NCBI GenBank assembly: GCA_028277185.1
Contig: JANQGQ010000039.1
Span: 62,001-126,000, forward strand
Length of the DNA stretch: 64,000 nt
Reading direction: 5' to 3'
Source of the DNA: Woeseiaceae bacterium
Lineage (GTDB): Bacteria > Pseudomonadota > Gammaproteobacteria > Steroidobacterales > Woeseiaceae
Both the position numbers and the translations under genes were made by a program. Of the stretch, positions 51,758 through 59,789 are shown one piece after another (within the stretch, counting starts at the first letter, position 1; each line of letters begins with the position of its first letter). Below the pieces are notes generated by a model. The model was not told the DNA's origin, searched no databases, and saw nothing but the letters and a program-made list of their open reading frames with translations.

Positions 51758-52679
51758 TGCCGTAGTCGGCCGGCACCTCGAACAGCGACGAGTCCGGTTC
51801 CTCCGTACTCAACACATCCACGGTGTAACTTATCGTCCCGAAGCGCGGATCGCGCTCTTCCGAGCGAACGACCATGCCGAGATCCGGCGCATACCAGGTC
51901 TCTTTCGTGACCACGATCGGAAGCTCGTTACCCAACAGACCAACCGGATAAGTCGTCGTTTGCCGTTCTCCAGTGGCAAGAACGCCGCTTACCTCCGCCT
52001 CACCAAGCGATTCCAGCGTCACCTCGGGCCCGGGCAGGCCATCCACCGCCGCCGCGGACAGCGTCGACGGCTGATTGAAACGACCGACGAAGAAAGTCGT
52101 GGGAAGTGTGGTCGTACTCACGCCGGAGGAAGTCATACTCACAGCCCCCGCGGTGCCGGCCGGCTGTCCGGATATCACGGCGACGGCCTGGTCACCCGGC
52201 GCAGCCGCCGGTGCCTGCACGAGCTCATCCGTGGGCTGATCCTGCGCCTCGCCATCGAGGCGGATCGTGAAGGTCGACGTATAGCGACTGGCGCCGGCCA
52301 GCCGAAACGCCCGGCGATTCCCGGGATCGAGCGTCAGGACTTCGCCGGCAACCGGATCGGAGATCGTAATCGTGCTCCGGGCCGGGGAGAAACCGGGAAT
52401 CGCCGACTCGCGACGAAGTCGGCCCGCCGAATCGCGGGACAGCATGACCACCGACTCGTTTACGAGGCGGTTACCGTCATGGAGTTCCTGAACGGTTCGC
52501 GTCGTGATGCGCGCCGACAGCGGGGCGTCGATGACGGCTTCGTCGCCGAGAAACTGCGAGAAGACCGGCGCACCCACGCTGACCGCATGCGTTCGTGGTT
52601 GAGCGCCGGCTTCGTTCCCTATTCCCCACGCCAGAAGAGCCGGGGAAACGGCGAGGATGGCGAAGAACTGTCGTGTCAT
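51699..52679 (-). CDS. Secreted protein of the sigma-factor operon
   Basis: 326 residues with a signal peptide (FFAILAVSPALLAWGIGNEA). The mature chain is beta-rich: ITTRTVQELHDGNRLVNESV, LRRESAIPGFSPARSTITIS, TKETWYAPDLGMVVRSEERD, and SYTVDVLSTEEPDSSLFEVP. This pattern resembles periplasmic lipoprotein-carrier-like folds such as LolA/MucB, but the match is loose. The middle (about 150-200) is low-complexity (QDQPTDELVQAPAAAPGD). It begins three bases after the putative anti-sigma gene and is the last gene of a sigma/anti-sigma operon, so it may sense or mark envelope state. No family assigned. Confidence 0.6.
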   Translation of the reverse strand: MTRQFFAILAVSPALLAWGIGNEAGAQPRTHAVSVGAPVFSQFLGDEAVIDAPLSARITTRTVQELHDGNRLVNESVVMLSRDSAGRLRRESAIPGFSPARSTITISDPVAGEVLTLDPGNRRAFRLAGASRYTSTFTIRLDGEAQDQPTDELVQAPAAAPGDQAVAVISGQPAGTAGAVSMTSSGVSTTTLPTTFFVGRFNQPSTLSAAAVDGLPGPEVTLESLGEAEVSGVLATGERQTTTYPVGLLGNELPIVVTKETWYAPDLGMVVRSEERDPRFGTISYTVDVLSTEEPDSSLFEVPADYGIMSPVIEPPVRIDPQSIDP

Positions 52680-52682
52680 GGA

Positions 52683-53123
52683 TTACTCCTCCGTTATCGA
52701 GCCGACAAAAACGACCCGGGTATTGCCCTGGCGATCACGCACGATCTGCGCGTCGAGGTAATGCAACTCGGGACCGCGCGTCGCGGAATGTACGGCAACC
52801 GGTACGAGCACCGGCGCAGCGAGATAGTCGCCCTGCGTGTGGACGGTGAGCGACGCCGGCAAAGGCTCCAACGTCGGCTCGCCCGAGGACCACGGGCGCG
52901 TAAACGCCAGCACGGCGAGCAGGAACGACGCCGCCGCGACCAGGGTCACCGGCACCGCCAGACGGCGCTTTCGCCGAACCGGGTGGCGGATCTGCGCCTG
53001 TGCCTGCGCGGTCGATTTCGCGCTTGCCGTCGTGACATTCAGCGGCGGCGCAGGTACGCGCTCCAACGTCGACTTCAACGCCGCGAGTCGTTCGTCGACA
53101 GCCGGGCGTTCATCGGGCTTCAT
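52683..53123 (-). CDS. Single-pass membrane protein, putative anti-sigma factor
   Basis: 146 residues from the ATG at 53123, overlapping the sigma gene by 14 bases. The first 55 residues are cytoplasmic and basic; one helix follows (LAVPVTLVAAASFLLAVLAF), then about 70 periplasmic residues with beta character. Position right after an ECF sigma gene, size and topology fit an anti-sigma factor. The zinc anti-sigma motif (HxxxCxxC) is absent, so the interaction would be of another type. The function is inferred from context. Confidence 0.55.
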   Translation of the reverse strand: MKPDERPAVDERLAALKSTLERVPAPPLNVTTASAKSTAQAQAQIRHPVRRKRRLAVPVTLVAAASFLLAVLAFTRPWSSGEPTLEPLPASLTVHTQGDYLAAPVLVPVAVHSATRGPELHYLDAQIVRDRQGNTRVVFVGSITEE

Positions 53124-53673
53124 AGCTGAACTCCTCCACGGACGTTTCGCTTTCGTCGAGCAGCGCACGTAGCCTCGCACGGGCGCGCGACAGGCGCGAA
53201 CGGACGGTCCCTACCGGAACCTTCAGTGCCTCGGCGGCGGTTGTGTAGTCGACTTCCTGCAATCCGCACATGACCAGCACCTCACGCTGCTCCTCCGGCA
53301 AACTGCCGACAGCCCGAGCCGTCTCCGCGATGAGCGCGGACCATTGGTAGGCGCGCTCCGGCGAATCCGGAGACAGCGCCTGGTCGGTCCCACTCCCCGT
53401 CACCTCCCGCGCCTTCTGCGCCCGCCGCAGCTTGTTGCGCGCTATGCCATAGAGCCAGGCGACCGAGTTCCGGCTTCTTCGACGATCGTACGCACGGGCA
53501 TTCTCCAGTACGTATACGAAGAGTTCCTGGGTGACGTCCTGAGCTACGACGACTGAACCGGACATCATCAATGCATAGCGATAGATGCGATCAGCGTAGC
53601 GCTCGTAGAACGCGGCGAGACCCGGTTCGAGCCCATTGGCCGCGTTGGCGAGCAGCGTTTCGTCGTCCGGCAT
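53110..53673 (-). CDS. ECF-type RNA polymerase sigma factor
   Basis: 187 residues. Region 2: LAAFYERYADRIYRYALMMS and DVTQELFVYVLENARAYD with SVAWLYGIARNKLRR. Region 4: LPEEQREVLVMCGLQEVDYT and VPVGTVRSRLSRARARLR, an HTH with the usual G-T-V-R-S-R motif. It directs RNA polymerase to a small regulon, normally including its own operon. The downstream overlapping membrane protein is the presumed antagonist, and the secreted protein is a presumed target or sensor. The 113 bases between it and the degenerate receiver gene upstream should carry its own promoter. Confidence 0.93.
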   Translation of the reverse strand: MPDDETLLANAANGLEPGLAAFYERYADRIYRYALMMSGSVVVAQDVTQELFVYVLENARAYDRRRSRNSVAWLYGIARNKLRRAQKAREVTGSGTDQALSPDSPERAYQWSALIAETARAVGSLPEEQREVLVMCGLQEVDYTTAAEALKVPVGTVRSRLSRARARLRALLDESETSVEEFSYEAR

Positions 53674-53786
53674 GCTTTGATCGGTTAACGCCCGCAGGCA
53701 CCTATAATAGTATGTCTACGAGATCGCCCTGAGTTCCCGGCAGCTGGAAACTGGCGGGGAACATAAACGGGAAGCAACCGGCCAGG

Positions 53787-54113
53787 CTACGGTTCGATAC
53801 TGCTCCAGCGAGCGCGCAGCTCTTCGACTCTGGCCGGGTCCCAGCGGACGACCGCTGCGGCGGCTTGACCACGTGCCTCGAGAACGTCATTCAGCAGCCG
53901 GACCTCATCGTCGCTTGCTGACGAGGCGACGATCACGGCTCCAACCTGCAGGGCTTCGGCCCGCGGAAGCGAGTCGGCCGACGTGCTGATCTTGACGCAC
54001 TGGAACTCACTGATCTCGAGGACGGACTGCCAGATTCGCTCGTCAGACTCGAGAGGCTCGACCACCCAGATAGCCGGCTTTTCCGCCGAATAGTCGTTGC
54101 TGCCGGGTGTCAT
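53787..54113 (-). CDS. Degenerate receiver-like protein
   Basis: 108 residues from the ATG at 54113 with GAGGAAA ahead; a TTG-started longer frame upstream is not supported. The alternating strands and helices, AIWVVEPLESDERIWQSVLE, VKISTSADSLPRAEALQ, VGAVIVASSASDDEVRLL and AAAAVVRW, suggest a CheY-like fold. The phospho-acceptor position after the third strand (VIVASSA) has no Asp. If it is a receiver it cannot be phosphorylated in the usual way. It could modulate the sigma operon on the same strand or the kinase system upstream. Family call is tentative. Confidence 0.42.
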   Translation of the reverse strand: MTPGSNDYSAEKPAIWVVEPLESDERIWQSVLEISEFQCVKISTSADSLPRAEALQVGAVIVASSASDDEVRLLNDVLEARGQAAAAVVRWDPARVEELRARWSSIEP

Positions 54114-54332
54114 ATCGGTTTCCTCACGTTCCGCGAACTCCTCTCGCTCAGACCAGTCCGCACGAGGAATCGTCGGCGGCAAAGGCCGGTCCGCGGACAC
54201 TCCGTGCGTAAATACCCTGAGTTCCGCACGAGACCATATGGCTACCACAGAATCTACCTCACGGCACGTCAATAGCCGGGTAATTGCAGGAGACGCAACG
54301 AGAACTCAGAGAAAATGCATCGCCCGGCGCCG

Positions 54333-55091
54333 CTACTCGAAACGATAGTCGACGCCCAGAGTGAATTGGTGCGACTCGAGATCGGAGAAACGAACGAAGT
54401 CGCCCTCCTGGTTCAGGCCGGTCGCGGCCTCGCCCCGATTCAGAAAACTGTATTCGAACCGCAATGCGAAGTGCTCGGCAATTGCTTTCTTGAAGCCTGC
54501 CGCCACTGTCCATGCGAACTCGACATCGTAGTCCGCACCCGCGAACGGTTCATCGCTCAGCGACGCTCCGTCCAGTGCCGTACCGGTCCAGATGAGGGAG
54601 TTGTATTCGACCGACAGCGTGCCGTCGACGTCCGTGTCGGCCAGGCCGATTCCACCGCGCAGGTAGGGCGTGGCCCACCAGTCGAGATAGTTGAAGTCGT
54701 AGCCCAGATTGGCCATCAATACGATGCTATCGACGTCCGCCCGAAGCTCGAACACATCGTCCACGCGCGGGCCCACACCCGCGACCGGAGCGGAGCGGGT
54801 TTGCGACGTTATGAGACCGAGCTCCAGCTCCAGCCGCCAGTCAGAGAACACTTCACGGCCGACGGCAAGAATGATCTGCGCGCCGTCATCCATGGCGATC
54901 AGAGGCGTTCCACCGTATATCGTTTCCGTTGGACCGACGAACCGCCCTTCGCTGCCGATATCCGCAAGAACGCCGGCACGCATGCTGGCATACCAGGCGC
55001 CTTCTCCGAAAAGATCGTACATGTCGGCAGTCGCCGTCAGCGGCGTCAGAAACAACGGCAATACGGCGATACGTTTGCGATACCTGAGCAC
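54333..55091 (-). CDS. Outer-membrane beta-barrel protein (OmpA/OmpW-like fold)
   Basis: 252 residues from a GTG at 55091 with GGAGG nine bases upstream and a signal peptide (RIAVLPLFLTPLTATA). The mature protein has eight or so amphipathic strands, e.g. GEGAWYASMRAGVLADIGSE, WWATPYLRGGIGLADTDVDG, EHFALRFEYSFLNRG, and ends QFTLGVDYRF plus Glu. The usual terminal aromatic is thus followed by one residue. Small porin-like barrels of this type carry small hydrophobic or ionic solutes, or serve as stress proteins. A Cpx-like box lies upstream, between it and the kinase gene. Confidence 0.78.
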   Translation of the reverse strand: MLRYRKRIAVLPLFLTPLTATADMYDLFGEGAWYASMRAGVLADIGSEGRFVGPTETIYGGTPLIAMDDGAQIILAVGREVFSDWRLELELGLITSQTRSAPVAGVGPRVDDVFELRADVDSIVLMANLGYDFNYLDWWATPYLRGGIGLADTDVDGTLSVEYNSLIWTGTALDGASLSDEPFAGADYDVEFAWTVAAGFKKAIAEHFALRFEYSFLNRGEAATGLNQEGDFVRFSDLESHQFTLGVDYRFE

Positions 55092-55157
55092 GGCTTCACC
55101 TCCAAAGAACGCTTCACAGAGCAAAGATCGAGTGAAGCGACGGTATAAGGAAGCCGC

Positions 55158-55172
55158 GTATACGTGTGTAAA
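55158..55172. promoter_or_regulatory. Cpx-like box upstream of the outer-membrane protein gene (GTATA-N5-GTAAA)
   Basis: The 15 bases GTATACGTGTGTAAA differ at a single position from the other site (57851-57865) read on the minus strand, GTAAACGTGTGTAAA, including the same spacer CGTGT. The known CpxR consensus is GTAAA-N5-GTAA(A). The site lies about 67 bases upstream of the GTG start, between the kinase stop (55189) and this gene. Binding by the response regulator is inferred. Confidence 0.6.
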
Positions 55173-55188
55173 GAATGGTGCCGTAGCG

Positions 55189-56547
55189 TCAGACGCGCAA
55201 CGGCAGAACGATCGTGACGCGCAAGCCCCCGCCCGTGGCGTTCTCGACGGCAATCGACCCCTCGTGCATCGCGACGGCCTTGTGCACGATCGCGAGGCCG
55301 ATACCGTATCCGCCGAACTGCGGCGCGCGCGCGACGTCGGTCTGATAAAACGGCTTGAACAGGTGTTCGAGTTCACTCTCGCCCACGCCCGGGCCGTGAT
55401 CTCTGATGGTGAGCGCACAGGACTCGTCTTTCCGCCGCAGCCGAATCTCGACGGGCCGGGCCTTGGGCGTGTGATGCAGCGCATTGCGCAGCACGTTCTC
55501 TATGCAACTCGTCAGAAGCTGCGGATCGCCGGTTACGATACAAGGCACGTCGATGTGCTGGGAGATCCGGCGCTCTTCGGCTGCCGGCTCTATCCTCGAA
55601 CGCTCGACCACGTCCGCCAGCAGCTGATCGAGCCGGACCTCCTCTTTACAGAGACGGGCCTCGCCGGATTCGAGTTGAGCGTAGGTCAGAAGCCGCCGGA
55701 TCATCCCGTTGAGAAGATCGACTTCGCGCTCGATGCGGTCGAACTCTTCGGTGGCGACGTTCCCTGCGGCCTTACGAGCCAGTGAGGCCGCCGCGAGCAC
55801 GCGCGACAGCGGAGTTCGCAGTTCATGCGACACGTCCCTCAGCAAGCGTTGATGCGCTTCGACGAGGCCTTCGATCTTCCCTGCCATGTGGTCGAAGTTC
55901 GAGGCAAACGCCGCAATTTCGTCGCCCCGATTCCCCAGTTCCGGGGCGACCCTGACCCGCAAGTCGCCCCCTGCAAGCTTTGCGCCCGCGCGCTCGAACG
56001 AACGGAGGGGCGATACCAGATAGCGTGCGATCAGTACGCTGAGACCGAGGCTGAGCGGAATAGCGGTCAGCAGCAGAATCCACAGCAGCTGCGGCTGAAA
56101 GGCAGCTCGGGCAAGCGAACGCTGGACAGGCGTGGCGGGCCCGAACCGGTCCGAAAAGACCGGCACGAAGCTTACCTCGTAGTCCCCCTCGGCGCGTGTG
56201 ATTGTGATGGCCGGCATACGTGAGGTAACAGGTGTCGCATTGTCCGCGCCGCCTGCCGTCGACTCGAAGATCACTTCACCGCCGCTTCGCGCGACCTTCA
56301 GATTCAGATACCGGCTGATGAGCGGGTTAACACGCAGCCACTCAATAAATGCGGCTTCCCCCTGCCCTTCTGTCTCTCCGCTGCCCGCTTCGATGATACC
56401 CGCAAGCGTGGCAACCGGACCGGACGGCCTCATCGCCGCCTCCGGCAGCAGGCCCGGCCCGAAACGCAGGACGGCGATCGCGACCAATGCCGAAAGGATC
56501 ATCACCCCCCAGATCGCAATCGCAATCTTGATGTAGAGCTTCTGCAC
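55189..56547 (-). CDS. Sensor histidine kinase, CpxA-type
   Basis: 452 residues. First helix LYIKIAIAIWGVMILSALVA, periplasmic domain about 28-150, second helix LLWILLLTAIPLSLGLSVLI, HAMP (YLVSPLRSFERAGAKLAGG), then the phospho-acceptor DVSHELRTPLSRVLAAASLA and the ATPase boxes NVLRNALHHTPKARPVEI (N), IRDHGPGVGESELEHLFKPF (G1/F) and QFGGYGIGLAIVHKAV (G2). It would phosphorylate the OmpR-type regulator encoded 21 bases upstream. Region and HAMP organisation resemble CpxA; signal may be envelope stress or a cation, given the EF-hand partner. Confidence 0.93.
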   Translation of the reverse strand: MQKLYIKIAIAIWGVMILSALVAIAVLRFGPGLLPEAAMRPSGPVATLAGIIEAGSGETEGQGEAAFIEWLRVNPLISRYLNLKVARSGGEVIFESTAGGADNATPVTSRMPAITITRAEGDYEVSFVPVFSDRFGPATPVQRSLARAAFQPQLLWILLLTAIPLSLGLSVLIARYLVSPLRSFERAGAKLAGGDLRVRVAPELGNRGDEIAAFASNFDHMAGKIEGLVEAHQRLLRDVSHELRTPLSRVLAAASLARKAAGNVATEEFDRIEREVDLLNGMIRRLLTYAQLESGEARLCKEEVRLDQLLADVVERSRIEPAAEERRISQHIDVPCIVTGDPQLLTSCIENVLRNALHHTPKARPVEIRLRRKDESCALTIRDHGPGVGESELEHLFKPFYQTDVARAPQFGGYGIGLAIVHKAVAMHEGSIAVENATGGGLRVTIVLPLRV

Positions 56548-56568
56548 CTGAGTCCGGCTATACGATTC

Positions 56569-57285
56569 TTACAAGCGCTCGCTGGCCACGAGCCAGTACC
56601 CGCCGCCCCGCAGCGTCCTGATCTGCACGTCGGCGGCCTTTTGCGCCGTTAGCTTCTTGCGAATGTTCGCGACGTGCATGTCGATACTGCGGTCGGTCGG
56701 GTGGTACCGGCGACCGAGCGCCGCTTTGGTCAGAGTCGCCTTCGTAACGGGCTTCCCGGCGGCTTGCGCAAGACAAAGCAGCACCGCGTACTCCGAACCC
56801 GTGAGGTTGAGGGGCCTCGACCGGTAAGTAGCGCTGCGCTGCGCGAGGTCGAGATCGAGCCCGCCCGCGGACATAAGCCGGCCCGAGCGGGAGGCTTCGG
56901 GGGGCGCCGAGGTCCGCCGCAGGACGGCCCGAATCCTCGCGGAAAGCTCCCTCAAGCTGCACGGCTTGGCGATGTAGTCGTCGGCACCGGTTTCGAGTCC
57001 GATGACCCGATCGACTTCCTCTCCGCGCGCCGTGAGCATTACGATCGGCAGGGCCTGATTCGGCGAAGGTGTCGTCCGCAGATGCCGGAGCAACTCCTGC
57101 CCGCCCATCTCGGGCATCATGGCATCCAGCACCACGAGATCGTATGACCTCGCGCCGATTGCCTGCAGCCCGTCACTTCCGTCGTGAACCGCCGCTGCGC
57201 GGAAGCCGTCTTCCCGCAGATAGCGTATTACCATCTCGCAGAAATCACGGTCATCGTCGATCATCAGAATCGAAGGCATACTCAT
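56569..57285 (-). CDS. OmpR/CpxR-family response regulator
   Basis: 238 residues from the ATG at 57285 (a second ATG two codons on is equivalent). Receiver: ILMIDDDRDFCEMVIRYLR, VVLDAMMPEMGGQELL with the phospho-acceptor Asp, VMLTARGEEVDRVIGLETGA, and IAKPCSLRELSARIRAVL. Winged-helix effector: NLTGSEYAVLLCLAQAAGKP, STEP-like RSIDMHVANIRKKL, and IRTLRGGGYWLVAS. Binding to the two shared GTAAA-N5-GTAAA-type boxes at 55158 and 57851 is the natural hypothesis. Part of the operon EF-hand protein, regulator, kinase. Confidence 0.94.
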   Translation of the reverse strand: MSMPSILMIDDDRDFCEMVIRYLREDGFRAAAVHDGSDGLQAIGARSYDLVVLDAMMPEMGGQELLRHLRTTPSPNQALPIVMLTARGEEVDRVIGLETGADDYIAKPCSLRELSARIRAVLRRTSAPPEASRSGRLMSAGGLDLDLAQRSATYRSRPLNLTGSEYAVLLCLAQAAGKPVTKATLTKAALGRRYHPTDRSIDMHVANIRKKLTAQKAADVQIRTLRGGGYWLVASERL

Positions 57286-57332
57286 CAACGCACAACCCCG
57301 GACTTGCGTTGACACGATCGGACGCGAAAGAT

Positions 57333-57689
57333 TCAGTTTGAGCGCTCACGCAGCCTGTGGCGCATGTGGTACCGCATGCTATCCATCTTCTCTTTCAGCA
57401 CGTCGAACTCGGTTTCGTTCAGCATACCGTCGCCGTCGGCATCGGCGCTTCCGTAGAGCTGCAGCATGCGGTCGGCAGGACCTTCCCGCCCGCCGCCAAA
57501 GCGCGCGCGCATTGCGTCACGCAGCCTTTCGGTGAAGTCGTCAAACTCTTGCGGGTCTACGTACATATCGCCGTTGGTGTCCAGCGCAACGAACTCGAAG
57601 CGAGCCGGGGGTTCGCTCTCTTCCGCGTTTGCCAGGAAAGCTGCCACGCACAGCGCGGCCGCCGCAATCATCGTGATTGAAATCTGCAC
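57333..57689 (-). CDS. Secreted EF-hand calcium-binding protein
   Basis: 118 residues from GTG 57689 with AGGAG ahead and a signal peptide (ITMIAAAALCVAAFLANA). Two EF-hand loops are visible: ALDTNGDMYVDPQEFDDF (about residue 34) and SADADGDGMLNETEFDVLK (about residue 80), each with the D-x-D/N-x-D-G-x-x-x-x-x-E pattern. The protein should bind calcium in the periplasm. It begins the operon with the CpxR/CpxA-like pair 47 bases downstream, suggesting calcium signalling. A Cpx-like box lies about 160 bases upstream. Confidence 0.88.
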   Translation of the reverse strand: MQISITMIAAAALCVAAFLANAEESEPPARFEFVALDTNGDMYVDPQEFDDFTERLRDAMRARFGGGREGPADRMLQLYGSADADGDGMLNETEFDVLKEKMDSMRYHMRHRLRERSN

Positions 57690-57850
57690 TGCTTCGTCTC
57701 CTGTCACTGCCGTCGGGAGCCGACGGCCTCGGGCTCGATCATAGGCGGACCGACAGTCTCGATCTGTAAGCAAGGGTCAAGACTGGAAACACCCGGAAAC
57801 TCGCGAACCCGGTAAACCCCGGGAGCGCCCGCCACGCTCCCTTTCACTCG

Positions 57851-57865
57851 TTTACACACGTTTAC
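57851..57865. promoter_or_regulatory. Cpx-like box in the divergent EF-hand/DUF4397 spacer (TTTAC-N5-TTTAC)
   Basis: TTTACACACGTTTAC is exactly GTAAA-N5-GTAAA on the minus strand, the known CpxR box layout. It lies about 72 bases before the DUF4397 lipoprotein start and 161 bases before the EF-hand start, so it can serve both promoters. The same 15-mer with one substitution occurs at 55158-55172, before the outer-membrane protein gene. Confidence 0.65.
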
Positions 57866-57937
57866 GCAGGCGCTCACTACGATTCCTGACCTACACGATC
57901 AGTCCGCCCGGTCGCACGCTCATCAGGAGGCAACGCA

Positions 57938-59329
57938 ATGAGCCACAAACACCTTACGATCGCCCTGCTTGCAATCTCACTCCTCGCGGGCGGTTGCTCC
58001 GACAGCGACCGCGGAGACACCGTGACCGGAGAGGGTTCGATTCGCGCTCTGCACGCCATTCCGAATCTCGGTCCCGTCGACTTCCTCATCGAGGAAACTC
58101 TCCTCGGATCGGTGGAGTTCCAGCGCGCCACCGGCATCTCCGAATACGACGATCTGGAGTACACGTTCAGTTTCGAGATCCTGTTGCCGGAGGACGACAT
58201 CGATGAACCAACCGAGCTGGTGAGCCGAACGATCAACGTCGTAAGCGATCAGGAGTACACCTTCGTACTCAGCGGGTCGCTCGACAGTCCCCAGCTATTC
58301 CTGTGGCAGCAATTCGGCCGTAACTGGGACGAGGAGATCGAGGAGGCGGAAGACAACGACACCGAGATCACGGTAATGGAGGTATCGTTCGGCCACATAT
58401 CCACGGTACTCGACGCGGTAGACATCTACCTCGAGAAGCCGGGCACGACTCCATCCTCGACGACACCGCGGGCCAGCCTGAGCTTTTCCGAGTTCAATCC
58501 GGCGATCGAGTTGTCGGCCGACGATTATCAGCTGGTCGTCACCCCGGTCGGCGACCCGGACACTCTGCTGTTCGCGTCGGAACCGTTTACCTTATCGGCC
58601 GCAACCAGCGCGCTGGTCACGCTGATCGACGACGGCGGATTCACGACGGCCGATTTCTCGGTCAATCTGCTCGGATCGAACGCCGGCAGCAGTCTGACGG
58701 ATATCGAGGCGTCGGCCGCCATCAGCGCCATGCACGCTGCGCTCGGAACGGGTCCGCTGGACGTGTTCGACTCCGGTGACTTCTCGAGCCCGCTCATCGA
58801 AGACCTGAGCTTCGGCGTGGTCTCACCTGAGATCGACTTCGGAGAGGACACGCTCGAGCTGGTCGTGACGCCGGCTGACAATCTCGGGGTGTTCCTTACG
58901 CAGAACAGTCTGAACGTCTTCGAAGGGACCTACAACCGCCTCTTCTTCGTGGGCCTCCCGGGCGACGTGCAGGCCGTCGCACGACGCTACGATCGATCGA
59001 CCGTGGCAACGCACGCGCGGATTCAACTTTTCCACGGCGCCGTTCGCTTCCCGACCGTCGACGTCTACGTCGTTGACTTAGACACTGACATCCAGCTCAT
59101 CGGCCCCACTTATACGAGTGTTCTGTACGGCTCCGGTTTCGACTACCGGCGTCGGGAGGCCGACTCCTACAACATCTTCGTGACGGAACCGGGAACGAAC
59201 AATGTCATCGCGGGCCCGCTCCGGGTCGATATGGAGAAGAGCGAAAACTACTCGCTGGTCATCGTCGATTCGCCGAACCTGTCGGCCGTGGATCTGCTGT
59301 TTTTCCATGACTCGGCGGCCCCGCCGTAA
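57938..59329 (+). CDS. DUF4397-domain lipoprotein
   Basis: 463 residues; signal with lipobox LLAGGCSDS, so anchored to a membrane. Two DUF4397-type domains follow: SIRALHAIPNLGPVDFLIEE and VMEVSFGHISTVLDAVDIYL near the first, AISAMHAALGTGPLDVFDSG and LFHGAVRFPTVDVYVVDL in the later ones. DUF4397 is an Ig-like beta domain with no known activity, typical of envelope proteins. The start is the ATG at 57938 after AGGAGGC. The divergent position relative to the EF-hand/two-component operon and the Cpx-like box suggests shared control. Confidence 0.87.
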   Translation: MSHKHLTIALLAISLLAGGCSDSDRGDTVTGEGSIRALHAIPNLGPVDFLIEETLLGSVEFQRATGISEYDDLEYTFSFEILLPEDDIDEPTELVSRTINVVSDQEYTFVLSGSLDSPQLFLWQQFGRNWDEEIEEAEDNDTEITVMEVSFGHISTVLDAVDIYLEKPGTTPSSTTPRASLSFSEFNPAIELSADDYQLVVTPVGDPDTLLFASEPFTLSAATSALVTLIDDGGFTTADFSVNLLGSNAGSSLTDIEASAAISAMHAALGTGPLDVFDSGDFSSPLIEDLSFGVVSPEIDFGEDTLELVVTPADNLGVFLTQNSLNVFEGTYNRLFFVGLPGDVQAVARRYDRSTVATHARIQLFHGAVRFPTVDVYVVDLDTDIQLIGPTYTSVLYGSGFDYRRREADSYNIFVTEPGTNNVIAGPLRVDMEKSENYSLVIVDSPNLSAVDLLFFHDSAAPP

Positions 59330-59363
59330 CGTACTCTGTCGCTGCTATGGGCGATACCGAATT

Positions 59364-59381
59364 GTTATTGCGGGTCATAAC
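59364..59381. promoter_or_regulatory. Inverted repeat GTTAT-N8-ATAAC upstream of the small His/Cys protein and TonB receptor genes
   Basis: A perfect 5-base dyad with eight bases between, followed at 59392-59397 by a further AATAAC pairing with the GTTATT of the left arm. It lies 25-42 bases before the ATG of the 97-residue gene. Metal-responsive repressors such as Zur and Fur bind GTTAT/ATAAC-type dyads, but the spacing differs from those I know. Regulator unassigned. Confidence 0.4.
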
Positions 59382-59405
59382 GGGACGTGGTAATAACGAT
59401 CTACG

Positions 59406-59699
59406 ATGCCGCTCGTCCGCCAAGTACAGCAACCGACGAGGACCGCCGCGTTGCGGCTGTTCCTCGTCCTGCTTGCGTGGGCGCAGGTGTCGCACGCCGC
59501 ACATCAGTTCGAGCACTCGCTCGACGAGGCCGGAGAGACCTGTTCCGTCTGCCTGCTGTTCGAACGCTACGACGACGCCATCGCCGCAGCCGAGCGCGAA
59601 GATCCGGCTCCGGGCACTTCGCCACTCGTTGCGGTTCGGCCGCAAACGGACTTTCGCAGCCGTGCGTTCACGCCCTACCTTTCCCGCGCCTCGCCGTAA
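59406..59699 (+). CDS. Small secreted His/Cys protein preceding a TonB receptor (DUF2946-like)
   Basis: 97 residues with a signal peptide (LRLFLVLLAWAQVSHA). The mature start HAAHQFEHSLDEAGETCSVC has three His and a Cys-x-x-Cys, a motif seen in DUF2946-like small proteins of metal loci. The remainder is short and probably flexible. It is followed after 90 bases by a TonB receptor and an ABC-2 exporter, in which a metal-related or heme-like substrate would be plausible. Weak family match; the metal link is inferred from the His/Cys pattern. Confidence 0.5.
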   Translation: MPLVRQVQQPTRTAALRLFLVLLAWAQVSHAAHQFEHSLDEAGETCSVCLLFERYDDAIAAAEREDPAPGTSPLVAVRPQTDFRSRAFTPYLSRASP

Positions 59700-59789
59700 A
59701 TCCCGGTAAGTCCTGAATTGACGGCGTTTCGCGCCGTACAGCCGCGGCACTTCGTGCCGCCGTGTTACGTGTTTTCAGGTCAAGGAAAT

